NCBI GenBank assembly: GCA_026390775.1 | Contig: JAPLFF010000003.1 | Coordinates: 496,001-560,000, forward strand | Direction: 5' to 3' | Source of the DNA: Ignavibacteriales bacterium | GTDB taxonomy: Bacteria; Bacteroidota; Ignavibacteria; Ignavibacteriales; Melioribacteraceae | DNA: 64,000 nucleotides | Part shown: positions 18,620 to 27,835 of the stretch, piece by piece | Layout: each line of letters begins with the position of its first letter | Numbering within the stretch: the first letter of the stretch is position 1 | Translations under genes and position numbers: made by a program | Notes under the pieces: generated by a model | What the model saw: the letters and a program-made list of their open reading frames with translations, nothing else | Databases searched by the model: none | Told to the model about the DNA's origin: nothing

Positions 18620-19972
18620 CTATTCCTTTTCAATTTCATATTTCTTTAGTTTGTTATAAAGGTGGCTACGTTGAATCCCAAGTATATCTGCAGTCTTGCT
18701 GATATTCCAGCTATTCGCATTTAACTGTTTAATTATAAAAGCCTTTTCAGATTTCTCCTTAAATTCTTGAAAACTATTTGAAATATTTAATAAATCATCA
18801 ACATTCGAACCTTGATTTGGTGCAAACATGGAAATATCTTTTTCATTGATATCGGTTTTGGGAATCATAATTACTATACGTTCTACAACATTTTTTAGTT
18901 CACGGATATTTCCTTTCCAAGTAAGGGACTGAAGAACTTTTATTGCTGCGTCTGAATATTTCTTTTGTGCAAATTTATTCTTATCGCAAATAATTTTTGA
19001 GAAGTGCTCTATAAGTAGAAGGATATCATCTTTACGTTCACGAAGCGGGGGAATATGAATGGGGATAACATTTAATCGGTGAAAAAGATCCTCGCGGAAG
19101 TTGCCTTTCTTTATTTCTTCTTGTAAATCTTTATTTGTCGCAGATATAATTCTAACATTGACATCAATCTTAGCATTTCCCCCAACACGCTCAATTTTTC
19201 CTTCTTCAATTGCACGTAAGACTTTAGCTTGTGCTTGAAGACTCATATCACCGATTTCATCAAGAAATAAATTCCCTCCGTCAGCCTGCTCAAATTTACC
19301 GATGTGTTGTTTTACAGCACCGGTAAATGAACCTTTCTCATGACCAAATAATTCGGATTCTATAAGTTCATGATGAATTGCAGCACAATTAACTTCAATA
19401 AACTCCTTGTTAGATCGAGGGCTTTGTCTGTGTAGTTCTTGTGCAACTAATTCTTTACCTGTTCCATTCTCTCCGGTAATTAGAATTCGTGCATCAGTTT
19501 TAGCAACACGCTTTATTGTTTCGTAAATAGTTTTAATTGCTGTACTATTCCCAATTATTTTTTCTGAAGAGAAGAGTTCTTTCTTAAGCTTTTTATTTTC
19601 TTTAACAAGACTTGATTGTTCAACAGCATTTCGTACACTAATCAAAAGTTTATCACGATCAACCGGTTTTTCAAGAAAATCAAATGCACCAAGTTTTGTT
19701 GATTTTACAGCATTCTCAACACTTGCATGTGCTGAAATCATTATTACTTTCATATCAATTTCTTTTTCAAGAAGCCAATTCAATACTTCAAAACCATTCT
19801 TACCCGGCATTTGAATATCAAGTAACAGTGCATCATAATTTCCGTATTCGATTTTCTGTAATCCTTTGTATGAATCGGTTGTATAGTCAACAAGATAATC
19901 TTCATATTCAAGGATCATCTTGATGCTTTCGCAAATTTCTCTTTCATCGTCAATTACTAAGATTGATCTCAT
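18620..19972 (-). CDS. Sigma-54-dependent response regulator (NtrC family)
   Basis: 450 residues in three domains. A receiver with the phosphorylatable aspartate near 52 ([15 protein letters not shown]). An AAA+ sigma-54 interaction domain with Walker A GENGTGKE near 168, the [15 protein letters not shown] loop near 208 and Walker [12 protein letters not shown] near 232. A C-terminal Fis-type helix-turn-helix [20 protein letters not shown] near 425. The loop reads GSFTGA instead of GAFTGA, a tolerated variant. No histidine kinase is encoded nearby, so its partner must be elsewhere. The start codon overlaps the preceding unknown gene by four bases. Target genes cannot be inferred. Confidence 0.94.
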   Translation of the reverse strand: MRSILVIDDEREICESIKMILEYEDYLVDYTTDSYKGLQKIEYGNYDALLLDIQMPGKNGFEVLNWLLEKEIDMKVIMISAHASVENAVKSTKLGAFDFLEKPVDRDKLLISVRNAVEQSSLVKENKKLKKELFSSEKIIGNSTAIKTIYETIKRVAKTDARILITGENGTGKELVAQELHRQSPRSNKEFIEVNCAAIHHELIESELFGHEKGSFTGAVKQHIGKFEQADGGNLFLDEIGDMSLQAQAKVLRAIEEGKIERVGGNAKIDVNVRIISATNKDLQEEIKKGNFREDLFHRLNVIPIHIPPLRERKDDILLLIEHFSKIICDKNKFAQKKYSDAAIKVLQSLTWKGNIRELKNVVERIVIMIPKTDINEKDISMFAPNQGSNVDDLLNISNSFQEFKEKSEKAFIIKQLNANSWNISKTADILGIQRSHLYNKLKKYEIEKE

Positions 19973-20643
19973 GGATAAATTCTTAATATAAGTAGTTGAT
20001 AAATTTTTAACGCCTCAGACGGCTTTGCATTTTTATTCTTATGAACCATTTCAGCAAAGATCTCGCCAAGATGATTTGCAATCAAATCTCTTCTGTCAAA
20101 TCCACCTTGAAGAAAAAATCCCTGCTCGAAATACTCAACAAAGATACCGAGAATTTCAGACAAATTAAAAAAGCTTATGTTATAATGAAGAAAAGCATTC
20201 GCAAAAAAGTGCGCAAGTTTATCCTTATCACCAAAGTCGTTAGATGGGGAATCGCTAAACAATCTTTTGGGAGTATTTTTTAATTTCTCATCAAATTTTT
20301 TTTGGGGAGGTGATGGAAGCGGGACTGTAACATGCGAACCAATGACGGGAAGTTTCATTAAAATTTTATTGTATGGTATTAATGTGAAAGTTAAACAAAA
20401 AAAGGTTTCGGAATAATCTCCTTCAAAGAAAGTCAGTGCTTTTTCATAAATGTGATCCACAGTTTCCAAATCATTGTGAGTGTGTAAGAACAATTTGTAC
20501 TCATCTGATGTCATATAATTCGTTAAATAAAACAAACCACCGTAAAAAGATTTATCGTATTTCTGTTGAGCTGTTAGAGAAGAAGAGATCAAGAATGTAA
20601 ACGTGATCAAGAGAAAGAATTTATTTCGTGCACATTTGTTCAA
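19969..20643 (-). CDS. Exported protein of unknown function
   Basis: 224 residues with an N-terminal signal peptide: basic start, hydrophobic core LLITFTFLISSSLTA and likely cleavage after SLTA. I do not recognise the family with confidence. Notable segments are a proline-rich PLPSPPQKKFD near residue 100 and DKDKLAHFFANAFLHYN near 138. That second segment superficially recalls the DK-HF motif of VanZ/YfiM-like proteins, followed by a possible re-entrant hydrophobic stretch. It is sandwiched in the operon between an acyl-CoA carboxylase subunit and the sigma-54 regulator and overlaps the latter by four bases. A link to that regulator is possible but unproven. Confidence 0.6.
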   Translation of the reverse strand: MNKCARNKFFLLITFTFLISSSLTAQQKYDKSFYGGLFYLTNYMTSDEYKLFLHTHNDLETVDHIYEKALTFFEGDYSETFFCLTFTLIPYNKILMKLPVIGSHVTVPLPSPPQKKFDEKLKNTPKRLFSDSPSNDFGDKDKLAHFFANAFLHYNISFFNLSEILGIFVEYFEQGFFLQGGFDRRDLIANHLGEIFAEMVHKNKNAKPSEALKIYQLLILRIYP

Positions 20644-20651
20644 TATAATTT

Positions 20652-22307
20652 CTATGTTTGAATTACACCGGGATTGAAACGAGGAATATTAGAATTATTG
20701 TTTGCACATTCGATTGAATAAGAAATATATTCTCTGCTTAATGTAGGATCAATAATTTCATCAACCCACAAACGAGCCGCTGCGTGAAGCGGATTACTTG
20801 TTTCTTCGTATGATTGAATTATTTCATTAAGTAATTTTTCTTTTTGTTCTTTTGTGAATTCCTTACCGGATTTTTCCATTTGCTTTAGTCTAATATCAAG
20901 AAGAACAGAACTTGCTTGTGCACCACCCATCACAGAAATTTTTGCGTTTGGATATGCAAAAATAAATCGCGGATCATAAGCTTTACCGCACATTGCATAA
21001 TTGCCAGCACCATAACTATTGCCTACTATAATTGTAATTTTCGGTACAACAGAATTTGCAACCGCATTCACCATCTTTGCGCCGTCTTTTATAATTCCGC
21101 CGTGTTCAGCTTTGCTTCCAACCATAAATCCGGTTACATCTTGTAAAAAAACTAAAGGAATTTTTTTCTGATTACAATTCATTATGAACCGTGTTGCTTT
21201 GTCGGCACTATCAGAATAGATTACTCCACCGATCTGCATTTCTCCTTTTTCAGTTTTAACTACACTTCGCTGATTAGCAACAATACCAACTGCCCAGCCG
21301 TCAATTCTTGCGTAAGCAGTTATCAAACTTTTTCCGTATCCGGATTTGTATTCATCAACTTCTGAGTTATCAACAATTCTTGCAAGTAATTCGTATGTGT
21401 CGTAAGGTTTAGCACCATCTTCAGGAATCAATCCATAAATTTCTTTTGCATCATATTTTGGTTGAATTGATTCTACACGATTGAAACCGGCTTGAGCTGA
21501 TTCACCGAACTTACCTACTAAACTTCTAATTTGAAGAAGACATTCATCATCGTTCTTCATTATGTAATCAGTAACACCGGAAATATTTGATTGAACGCGA
21601 GCACCGCCAAGATTTTCATTTGCAACTTCTTCACCGATTGCCGCTTTAACTAAATGAGCACCCGCAAGAAAAACTGATCCTTCACCTTCAACTATTAATG
21701 CTTCATCGCTCATGATAGGAAGGTAAGCACCACCGGCTACACACGGACCCATAATTGCTGATGTCTGGGGAATTCCCAACGAAGACATAATTGCATTGTT
21801 ACGAAAGATTCTTCCGAAGTGTTCTTTATCGGGGAAAATATCTTCTTGAAGGGGGAGGAAGACACCGGCACTATCAACTAAATAAATAATTGGTAAACGA
21901 TTTTCTATAGAGATTTCTTGTGCACGTAAGTTTTTCTTTGCAGTGATAGGAAACCATGCACCCGCTTTAACCGTTGCATCGTTTGCAACGATTACAAAAT
22001 TCTTACCGTTAATTTTTCCAATTCCGAAAATTGTTCCGCTGCTCGGCGCTCCTCCATATTCCTTATACATATCATAAGCGGCAAAAGTATTTAATTCAAA
22101 AAAAGTCGATCCTTTATCAATCAATTTTTCAATTCGTTCGCGTGCTGTAAGTTTTCCTTTTTCGTGTTGTTTATCTATTGCACTTTTTCCGCCGCCGAGT
22201 TTAATCGTTTCGCGCACAGCAATAATTTTTCTTATAAGATTTTTATGGAAATCTTCTCTGCGAAGAAAAGTTTCATTCTTATTTATATGAGAGCCGATTA
22301 GTGTCAT
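20652..22307 (-). CDS. Acyl-CoA carboxylase, carboxyltransferase (beta) subunit
   Basis: 551 residues of the biotin-dependent carboxyltransferase family. KLTARERIEKLIDKGS near residue 53 and GAPSSGTIFGIGKING near 86 are typical, and IYLVDSAGVFLPLQEDIFPD near 141 places it nearest the methylcrotonyl-CoA carboxylase beta subunits. Also present are AIMGPCVAGGAYLPIMSDEA near 184, LQDVTGFMVG near 394 and YGAGNYAMCGKAYDPRF near 434. The biotin carboxylase/BCCP alpha subunit is not in the window. Together with the adjacent acyl-CoA dehydrogenase and MeaB it suggests branched-chain amino acid or propionyl-CoA metabolism. Methylcrotonyl- versus propionyl-CoA specificity is not settled. Confidence 0.88.
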   Translation of the reverse strand: MTLIGSHINKNETFLRREDFHKNLIRKIIAVRETIKLGGGKSAIDKQHEKGKLTARERIEKLIDKGSTFFELNTFAAYDMYKEYGGAPSSGTIFGIGKINGKNFVIVANDATVKAGAWFPITAKKNLRAQEISIENRLPIIYLVDSAGVFLPLQEDIFPDKEHFGRIFRNNAIMSSLGIPQTSAIMGPCVAGGAYLPIMSDEALIVEGEGSVFLAGAHLVKAAIGEEVANENLGGARVQSNISGVTDYIMKNDDECLLQIRSLVGKFGESAQAGFNRVESIQPKYDAKEIYGLIPEDGAKPYDTYELLARIVDNSEVDEYKSGYGKSLITAYARIDGWAVGIVANQRSVVKTEKGEMQIGGVIYSDSADKATRFIMNCNQKKIPLVFLQDVTGFMVGSKAEHGGIIKDGAKMVNAVANSVVPKITIIVGNSYGAGNYAMCGKAYDPRFIFAYPNAKISVMGGAQASSVLLDIRLKQMEKSGKEFTKEQKEKLLNEIIQSYEETSNPLHAAARLWVDEIIDPTLSREYISYSIECANNNSNIPRFNPGVIQT

Positions 22308-22319
22308 ATCAAATTGAGT

Positions 22320-23489
22320 TTAGTCTGTTAATAATGATCTTGCTATAACCATGCGTTGAACTTCTGAAGTTCCTTCACCAATAGTTAAAAGTTTTACATC
22401 GCGGTAGAATTTTTCTACAGGATAATCTTTAGTAAATCCATAACCGCCAAAGATCTGTACGGCTTCATTAGCGGCGCGTGTTGCAACTTCACTTGCAAAA
22501 AGTTTTGCTTTGGATGCAATTTCAAGTATATCTTTTCTCTCATCTTTCATTCTAGCTGCTTTGAACGTCATTAATCGTGCGGCTTCAATTTCTGTTGCTA
22601 TATCTGCAAGCTTAAATTGTATCGCTTGAAATTCAGAAAGACTTTTTCCAAACTGTTTGCGTTCTTTAGAATAGGCAAGTGCTGCTTCAAGACAACCCTG
22701 GGCAAGTCCCACGCTCAATGCAGCGATCGAAATTCTACCGCCTTCTAGAATCTTCATTGCTTGGGTAAATCCTTCTCCTTCATTGCCAATCAAATTTTCT
22801 ACGCTCACACGGCAATTCTCAAAAATTAATTGTGTCGTTTCACTTGCACGCATTCCAAGTTTATTTTCTTTTTTCCCCGTATGAAATCCTGCGGTCCCTT
22901 TTTCAATTATGAAAGCTGAAATTCCTTTTTTCTTTTTTTCTTTATCAGTAACTGCCATAACAACTGTAGTCTCTCCGGATTTGCCGTGAGTTATAAATGC
23001 TTTAGTTCCGTTTAGTACAAAATATTTTCCGTCTTTTACAGCCGTTGTTTGCATAGCACCGGCATCACTGCCTGAAGCAGGTTCAGTTAAACCCCATGCA
23101 CCAATTTTTCTTCCGCTGGCTAGATCAGGTAAATATTTATTCTTTAGTTCGTCATTTGCAAATACATTAATGTGATTTGTACATAAACCGTTATGTGCCG
23201 CAACTGACAGCGATAACGATGGATCAATCCGTGCAAGCTCTTCTACAACCAAGGCATATTCTACATAACCAAGTCCGGCACCTCCAAATTTTTCCGGAAC
23301 CAATATCCCCAAAAAACCAAGTTCACCAAGCTGGTGCATCAAGTCTAATGGGAATTCTTGACTCTCATCAAATTCCATTACGCGCGGTTTGATTTTTTCC
23401 TCTGCAAAATTTCTGATCGTTTCCTTTATTGCAAGCTGGTTCTCATCGAACTCAAGTGTAAAATTGTTTTCGGTTTTTGTCTCTACCAT
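22320..23489 (-). CDS. Acyl-CoA dehydrogenase
   Basis: 389-residue FAD flavoenzyme of the short/branched-chain acyl-CoA dehydrogenase type. AWGLTEPASGSDAGAMQTTA near residue 132, KAFITHGKSGE near 164, ERKQFGKSLSEFQAIQFKLAD near 270 and the catalytic glutamate region TIGEGTSEVQRMVIAR near 370 are present. It lies 12 bases from the carboxylase gene. An isovaleryl-CoA or isobutyryl-CoA dehydrogenase role in leucine/valine degradation is a reasonable inference from that neighbour, not proven by residues I can read. Confidence 0.9.
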   Translation of the reverse strand: MVETKTENNFTLEFDENQLAIKETIRNFAEEKIKPRVMEFDESQEFPLDLMHQLGELGFLGILVPEKFGGAGLGYVEYALVVEELARIDPSLSLSVAAHNGLCTNHINVFANDELKNKYLPDLASGRKIGAWGLTEPASGSDAGAMQTTAVKDGKYFVLNGTKAFITHGKSGETTVVMAVTDKEKKKKGISAFIIEKGTAGFHTGKKENKLGMRASETTQLIFENCRVSVENLIGNEGEGFTQAMKILEGGRISIAALSVGLAQGCLEAALAYSKERKQFGKSLSEFQAIQFKLADIATEIEAARLMTFKAARMKDERKDILEIASKAKLFASEVATRAANEAVQIFGGYGFTKDYPVEKFYRDVKLLTIGEGTSEVQRMVIARSLLTD

Positions 23490-23495
23490 AACGAC

Positions 23496-24455
23496 CTACT
23501 GTTTAAGTGAAGTTTTAAAATCATTAAATAATGTTTCGGCAATTTGATAAGGAGAAGTTTCACCTTCAACAACTTTTGAAAGAGAAGCTTGGAGACTTTC
23601 AGCACGTCTCTCTTTCCAAAATTCATCTTTCAACAAATGTTCAACAATCTCTTTGATACGTACTTTATAATTTTTTTCACGATTTTGTTTAAGTAATCCA
23701 TTTTGTTCCAAGAATTGATGATGTCTTGAAATCTCATCTGCAATTTCTTTAGTACCCGAGTTCTCAGAAGCAACTGCTTTAATAATGTTGGGCAGCCAAC
23801 TTTTTTCATTATGATCGCGCATCATTAAAATAGTTTTGAGTGCTGTCATAGCTGTATCGGAACCTGGACGATCACTTTTATTAAGTACAAAGAAATCAGC
23901 AATTTCCATTAAGCCGGCTTTCATTGCTTGTATTGAATCACCGGATTCCGGAACAAGAACAACGATTGTAGTATCGGCAGCTTTTGCAACGTCAAGTTCG
24001 GATTGCCCCACACCGACTGTTTCAAAAATAATTATATCGTATCCTGCGGCATCAAGTACATCTGCTGCATCAATTGTTTTTTTGCTAAGTCCTCCAAGAC
24101 TACCACGAGTAGCCATACTTCTAATAAATACATTATCATCGCAACCAACTTCACTCATGCGGACGCGATCGCCGAGCAAAGCACCGCCTGTAAAAGGACT
24201 TGTTGGATCAACAGCAATGATTCCAACTTTTTTATTTTGCTTTCTGTAAAATTTAGTTAGTTGATTTGTTAAAGTTGATTTGCCTGCACCTGGAGGACCG
24301 GTTACACCAATTCGATAAGCATTACCAATATTTTTATGAAGATCCTTTAACAATTCGGTTGAATTTGAATTACCCGATTCAATAATAGTTATAGCTCTCG
24401 ATATGGCACGTTTGTCGTTGTTAAATATTCTTTCAATAAAATTTTCTGATCTCAT
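23496..24455 (-). CDS. meaB: Methylmalonyl-CoA mutase-associated GTPase MeaB
   Basis: G3E-family P-loop GTPase chaperone that protects and reloads cobalamin-dependent methylmalonyl-CoA mutase. 319 residues. Walker A GVTGPPGAGKSTLTNQL near residue 54, VDPTSPFTGGALLGDRVRM near 83, FETVGVGQSE near 146 and the guanine-specificity motif NKSD near 192. The mutase itself is not in the window. Its position in the operon with acyl-CoA dehydrogenase and acyl-CoA carboxylase supports a propionate/branched-chain pathway. Confidence 0.94.
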   Translation of the reverse strand: MRSENFIERIFNNDKRAISRAITIIESGNSNSTELLKDLHKNIGNAYRIGVTGPPGAGKSTLTNQLTKFYRKQNKKVGIIAVDPTSPFTGGALLGDRVRMSEVGCDDNVFIRSMATRGSLGGLSKKTIDAADVLDAAGYDIIIFETVGVGQSELDVAKAADTTIVVLVPESGDSIQAMKAGLMEIADFFVLNKSDRPGSDTAMTALKTILMMRDHNEKSWLPNIIKAVASENSGTKEIADEISRHHQFLEQNGLLKQNREKNYKVRIKEIVEHLLKDEFWKERRAESLQASLSKVVEGETSPYQIAETLFNDFKTSLKQ

Positions 24456-24462
24456 AAGATGT

Positions 24463-25038
24463 TTATTTATATAAACCGTGTTTAGAAATATATTCTTTTA
24501 CTTTTGATGGGACAAGATAATCAATCGTTTCATTATTTTTAACTCGCACTCGAATTTCAGTAGAAGAAATATCAATCAAAGTGGTTTCCAAAAGTATTGC
24601 GGAGCCGAAATATTTATTATGCTTAACCGGTATGTTATCAATCTCACGTTTCATCACTACAACTGTAGCAAGTTGAAGAATATCATCCGGGCGGAACCAT
24701 TTATTAAATACAATCAAATTATCAAAACCAATGATGAGCTCTAGTCTATCGTAAGTCTTTTTTAATTCAACTAAAGTATTATAAGTATAAGACACATCTC
24801 CTTTGCGGATTTCAAAATCAGAAGATTCGAAGTATGGATATTTTTCGATTGCTAAGTTTACCATATTCAAACGATGAATATCGTCTGTTGGTTTCTGATC
24901 TGTCTTGTGAGGGGATATATGACAAGGAACGAAAATAATTTTTTCGAGATTTCTTTTTTCCAGAACATCATATGAAGTGATTAGATGTCCCAAATGGATT
25001 GGATCGAATGATCCGCCTAATATTCCAACAGGTTTCAT
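24463..25038 (-). CDS. nadD: Nicotinate-nucleotide adenylyltransferase
   Basis: Adenylates nicotinate mononucleotide in NAD synthesis. 191 residues. GILGGSFDPIHLGHLI near the N-terminus holds the nucleotidyltransferase HxGH motif (HLGH). FVPCHISPHK lies near residue 36 and ISSTEIRVRV near 157 carries the second ATP-binding signature. The start overlaps the prsW stop by four bases. Housekeeping enzyme in an otherwise acyl-CoA/regulatory operon. Confidence 0.94.
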   Translation of the reverse strand: MKPVGILGGSFDPIHLGHLITSYDVLEKRNLEKIIFVPCHISPHKTDQKPTDDIHRLNMVNLAIEKYPYFESSDFEIRKGDVSYTYNTLVELKKTYDRLELIIGFDNLIVFNKWFRPDDILQLATVVVMKREIDNIPVKHNKYFGSAILLETTLIDISSTEIRVRVKNNETIDYLVPSKVKEYISKHGLYK

Positions 25039-25994
25039 TTATACCGAGATAAATTATTTGATAAAAGTGACCGAATCGCTTCACGATTCTTTTCAATCTC
25101 TGAAGAATAATACAATTTGTTCAAATCTTTTGCTTTCTTGAATAAATCTCTATTGAATGCAAGACGTATCGCAAATCTTGAATATAATTTTCTAATTCGT
25201 TCGTCTATCCAACCTTTCCTAAATCTTAAATGACTACTCAATATTTTTATATGTTCTTTAGGAATCAAACCTAACATATTTTCTTCCAATAGTTCACGTT
25301 CGATAATTTTCTTTTCATTATTAATGGATAATCTAAAGATAAATATGAAAAAGAGTATTAAAAAAATCATGAATAAAAAACCGAAGAAGAAAGTACCGGA
25401 AAGACTAACTGTAGTATTCCAAATAAAATGAATAAAGATTGCAATAAATAATCCGGCTAAGGGCAAAGTGTTCTTCCCGAAATTTGATGAAAACTTTGCA
25501 AGTGCAAGAAAAGCTCCTAATGTTCCTGTAGAGATACAATGCATAAGAGCCGAAAATAATGATCGAATAACAACAAGATAGAGCCAGTTTTCTGGTGTAT
25601 TACCATAAGTTAAAAAGTAAAGAAAATTTTCCGTCATGCCAAAACCAAGACCAATAGCACCTCCGTACAGTAAACCATCGGTAACATTGTCGAATTTTTT
25701 TGAATTAACTGAGTAGAGTAAGAATGCGCCTTTGGCAATTTCTTCACTCAGTGGTGCGAAAATTATTGATTGAATTAATTTAGAAATATTTGAAGTTGAG
25801 CCGATTATTCCTGTTAAAGCTCCAAGTAGTAAACTTCCGCAAATTCCCAATATAACTGCACCGAAGGCACCCCATAGAAAATGAACCAGTAAAAAAAGCA
25901 ATGGTTCTCTATCATACTTGTCCATCCTCCAAAGTACGATAAGATAGAACAGCATTGGTAAGATTGCAGCAATAAATGATGAGATAAGCGGCAT
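25035..25994 (-). CDS. PrsW-family intramembrane metalloprotease
   Basis: 319 residues, about eight hydrophobic segments. The PrsW/CAAX-type metal motifs are visible: APLSEEIAKGAFLL near residue 80 (EExxK), GLGFGMTENFLYF near 116 (FxxxEN-like), FSALMHCISTGTLGAFLA near 148 and FIHFIWN near 188. PrsW in Bacillus cleaves an anti-sigma factor; no anti-sigma gene is adjacent here. The basic C-terminal tail (about 100 residues) is cytoplasmic-looking. First gene of the minus-strand operon, divergent from the lipid operon across a roughly 100-base region. Confidence 0.85.
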   Translation of the reverse strand: MPLISSFIAAILPMLFYLIVLWRMDKYDREPLLFLLVHFLWGAFGAVILGICGSLLLGALTGIIGSTSNISKLIQSIIFAPLSEEIAKGAFLLYSVNSKKFDNVTDGLLYGGAIGLGFGMTENFLYFLTYGNTPENWLYLVVIRSLFSALMHCISTGTLGAFLALAKFSSNFGKNTLPLAGLFIAIFIHFIWNTTVSLSGTFFFGFLFMIFLILFFIFIFRLSINNEKKIIERELLEENMLGLIPKEHIKILSSHLRFRKGWIDERIRKLYSRFAIRLAFNRDLFKKAKDLNKLYYSSEIEKNREAIRSLLSNNLSRYK

Positions 25995-26034
25995 TTGATT
26001 ACACTCTACATTTATATAACAAAAAAAAGGAATT

Positions 26035-26066
26035 CTTGATTATAAAGGATCGGCTGTATATATTTT
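26035..26066 (+). promoter_or_regulatory. Promoter of the yceD-fab operon
   Basis: CTTG (26035-26038), 20 bases, TATATTTT (26059-26066), close to NTTG-N20-TAnnTTTG. Because it covers the TTG at 26065, the coding start of the first gene must lie further downstream. Confidence 0.5.
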
Positions 26067-26091
26067 GACCCAATTTTTCCATGTTCTTCAA

Positions 26092-26595
26092 ATGATAATA
26101 AAATATACTAATTTTTCTGACGGAATTCACAGTTTCCATCTTTCAGAATCCGTTAAAAATTTGGGTTTGGAAGAATTGTTCTTTGGAAATGCTGATGTTG
26201 AATGTAAAATGGATAAATCACCGCATCAAATTGTACTTAATTGTGATTTAACTATTCATTCAAAGATGATTTGTGATAGATGTGCGAAAGATTTAGAAAC
26301 TAAACTCACTAATCATTTCCAAATTAGTTACCTTTTCAGTCGTGATTTACAAGAAACTGATGAATACAACGTAAAATATCTTTCACCGGAAGACGATAAG
26401 ATTAATATCCGGAACGATGTTTATGAATATGCTGAACTTGCTTTACCAATGAAACGTTTATGCAAAGATGATTGTAAAGGATTATGTCCACATTGCGGTA
26501 AAAATTTAAATGAAGAAAAATGTAATTGTAAAATTGAAATAACCCATGATATATGGGAACCATTAAAACAACTTAAAGGTAAATTTAACAACTAA
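26092..26595 (+). CDS. yceD: YceD/DUF177-family protein
   Basis: 167 residues from the ATG at 26092. The frame extends upstream to a TTG at 26065, but that codon overlaps the predicted -7 box, so the ATG is preferred. Cysteine pairs CDRCAKDLE near residue 64 and CKDDCKGLCPHCGKNLNEE near 126, plus CNC near 144, form likely zinc ligands, as in DUF177 proteins encoded before rpmF. The family has been tied to 23S rRNA accumulation. First gene of the lipid-synthesis operon, 16 bases before rpmF. Confidence 0.85.
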   Translation: MIIKYTNFSDGIHSFHLSESVKNLGLEELFFGNADVECKMDKSPHQIVLNCDLTIHSKMICDRCAKDLETKLTNHFQISYLFSRDLQETDEYNVKYLSPEDDKINIRNDVYEYAELALPMKRLCKDDCKGLCPHCGKNLNEEKCNCKIEITHDIWEPLKQLKGKFNN

Positions 26596-26611
26596 ATAAA
26601 CAGGTTATACG

Positions 26612-26791
26612 ATGCCAAATCCGAAACGTAAGATGTCTAAGAGCAGAAGAGATAAACGCAGAACGCATTACAAAGCTACTGTTCCTTCCTTAAGCCGCTG
26701 CTCAAATTGTGGTGAAATTAAATTGAACCATAGAGCATGCCCAAACTGCGGTTATTATGCCGGCAGATCTATGTTCGTTCCAGAATCGTAA
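26612..26791 (+). CDS. rpmF: Ribosomal protein bL32
   Basis: 59 residues. Starts [17 protein letters not shown], strongly basic, with a zinc-ribbon: CSNCGE near residue 30 and CPNCGYYAG near 43. The four cysteines are intact, so this is the zinc-binding (C+) form. Position between yceD and plsX is the classic bacterial arrangement linking ribosome and phospholipid synthesis. Confidence 0.97.
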   Translation: MPNPKRKMSKSRRDKRRTHYKATVPSLSRCSNCGEIKLNHRACPNCGYYAGRSMFVPES

Positions 26792-26806
26792 CAATCAATC
26801 TCTTAG

Positions 26807-27835
26807 ATGACAGAACTAAAATTAGAAAAATGTAAGATTGCAGTTGATGCTATGGGGGGCGACTATGCCCCTAAGCATGAAATCCTTGGCGCTATTGCTG
26901 CAATGAAGGAAGATAAAAATTTCGATCTGATACTTGTCGGTGATAAGGAAAAAATATTAAAAGTTGCCCACCAAGAAAAGATTGAACTTGATGAGAAACT
27001 AATCTATCACGCTTCACAAGTAATTGAGATGGGCGATAAACCTGTAGATGCAATAAAATCGAAACAGGATTCATCATTGGTAATAGGTGCAAAATTAGTC
27101 AGAGATAAAAAAGCACATGCATTTGTAAGTGCAGGCAATACCGGTGCTGTTGCAGCTGTATCAACTCTTATAATCGGCCGGATAAAAAATGTAGAGCGTC
27201 CAACGATTGGAAGTTTTATACCAAGTGAAACCAACGACACATATCTTTTTGATGTAGGTGCTTTTGTTGATGTGAAACCTCAACATCTATTAGAATATGC
27301 CATTCTTGCATCAATATTTGTTAAAGAATTACACGGAATAAAGAGTCCTTCAGTTGCTTTGTTAAATGTTGGTGAAGAAGATGAAAAAGGCAATAAGCAA
27401 GTAAAAGAAACTGCTGAGCTGTTAAGAAAATCTGAACTGAATTTTATTGGGAATATTGAAGGAAGAGATATACTCAAAGGGAAAAGTAACATTGTTATTT
27501 GTGATGGTTTCGTTGGAAACATCATCTTAAAATTTGGAGAAAGCGTTCCTTCGTTCATGAAGTATCTCCTAAAACAACACGCTGAAAAAAATATTTTTGA
27601 AAAAATTAAGATCGGATTATTCAAAAATACTCTCAAGAAAGCGTTGAGTCCTCTGAATCCTGACCTTTACGGCGGCGTACCGCTTTTAGGTGTTAATGGA
27701 ATAAGTATTATTGGTCACGGTTCTAGTTCACCTTTAGCAATTAAAAATATGATTCTTCGTGCAAAAGAAATGTACGATAAAAATTTAATCAAGAAATTTG
27801 AGGAAGCATTAAAGACTTATGCAATCAAAAAATAA
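26807..27835 (+). CDS. plsX: Phosphate acyltransferase PlsX
   Basis: Converts acyl-ACP to acyl-phosphate, the first committed step toward phosphatidic acid in the PlsX/PlsY route. 342 residues. AVDAMGGDYAPKHEILGA near residue 12, SAGNTGAVAAVSTLIIGRI near 108, NVGEEDEKGNKQVKETAELL near 187 and GFVGNIILKFGES near 235 are family signatures. Peripheral membrane enzyme. Overlaps fabH by 17 bases. Confidence 0.96.
   Translation: MTELKLEKCKIAVDAMGGDYAPKHEILGAIAAMKEDKNFDLILVGDKEKILKVAHQEKIELDEKLIYHASQVIEMGDKPVDAIKSKQDSSLVIGAKLVRDKKAHAFVSAGNTGAVAAVSTLIIGRIKNVERPTIGSFIPSETNDTYLFDVGAFVDVKPQHLLEYAILASIFVKELHGIKSPSVALLNVGEEDEKGNKQVKETAELLRKSELNFIGNIEGRDILKGKSNIVICDGFVGNIILKFGESVPSFMKYLLKQHAEKNIFEKIKIGLFKNTLKKALSPLNPDLYGGVPLLGVNGISIIGHGSSSPLAIKNMILRAKEMYDKNLIKKFEEALKTYAIKK

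Noticed and set aside
26065-26091. TTG start at 26065 for yceD
   Set aside because: It overlaps the predicted -7 promoter element; the ATG at 26092 lies after the expected transcription start.
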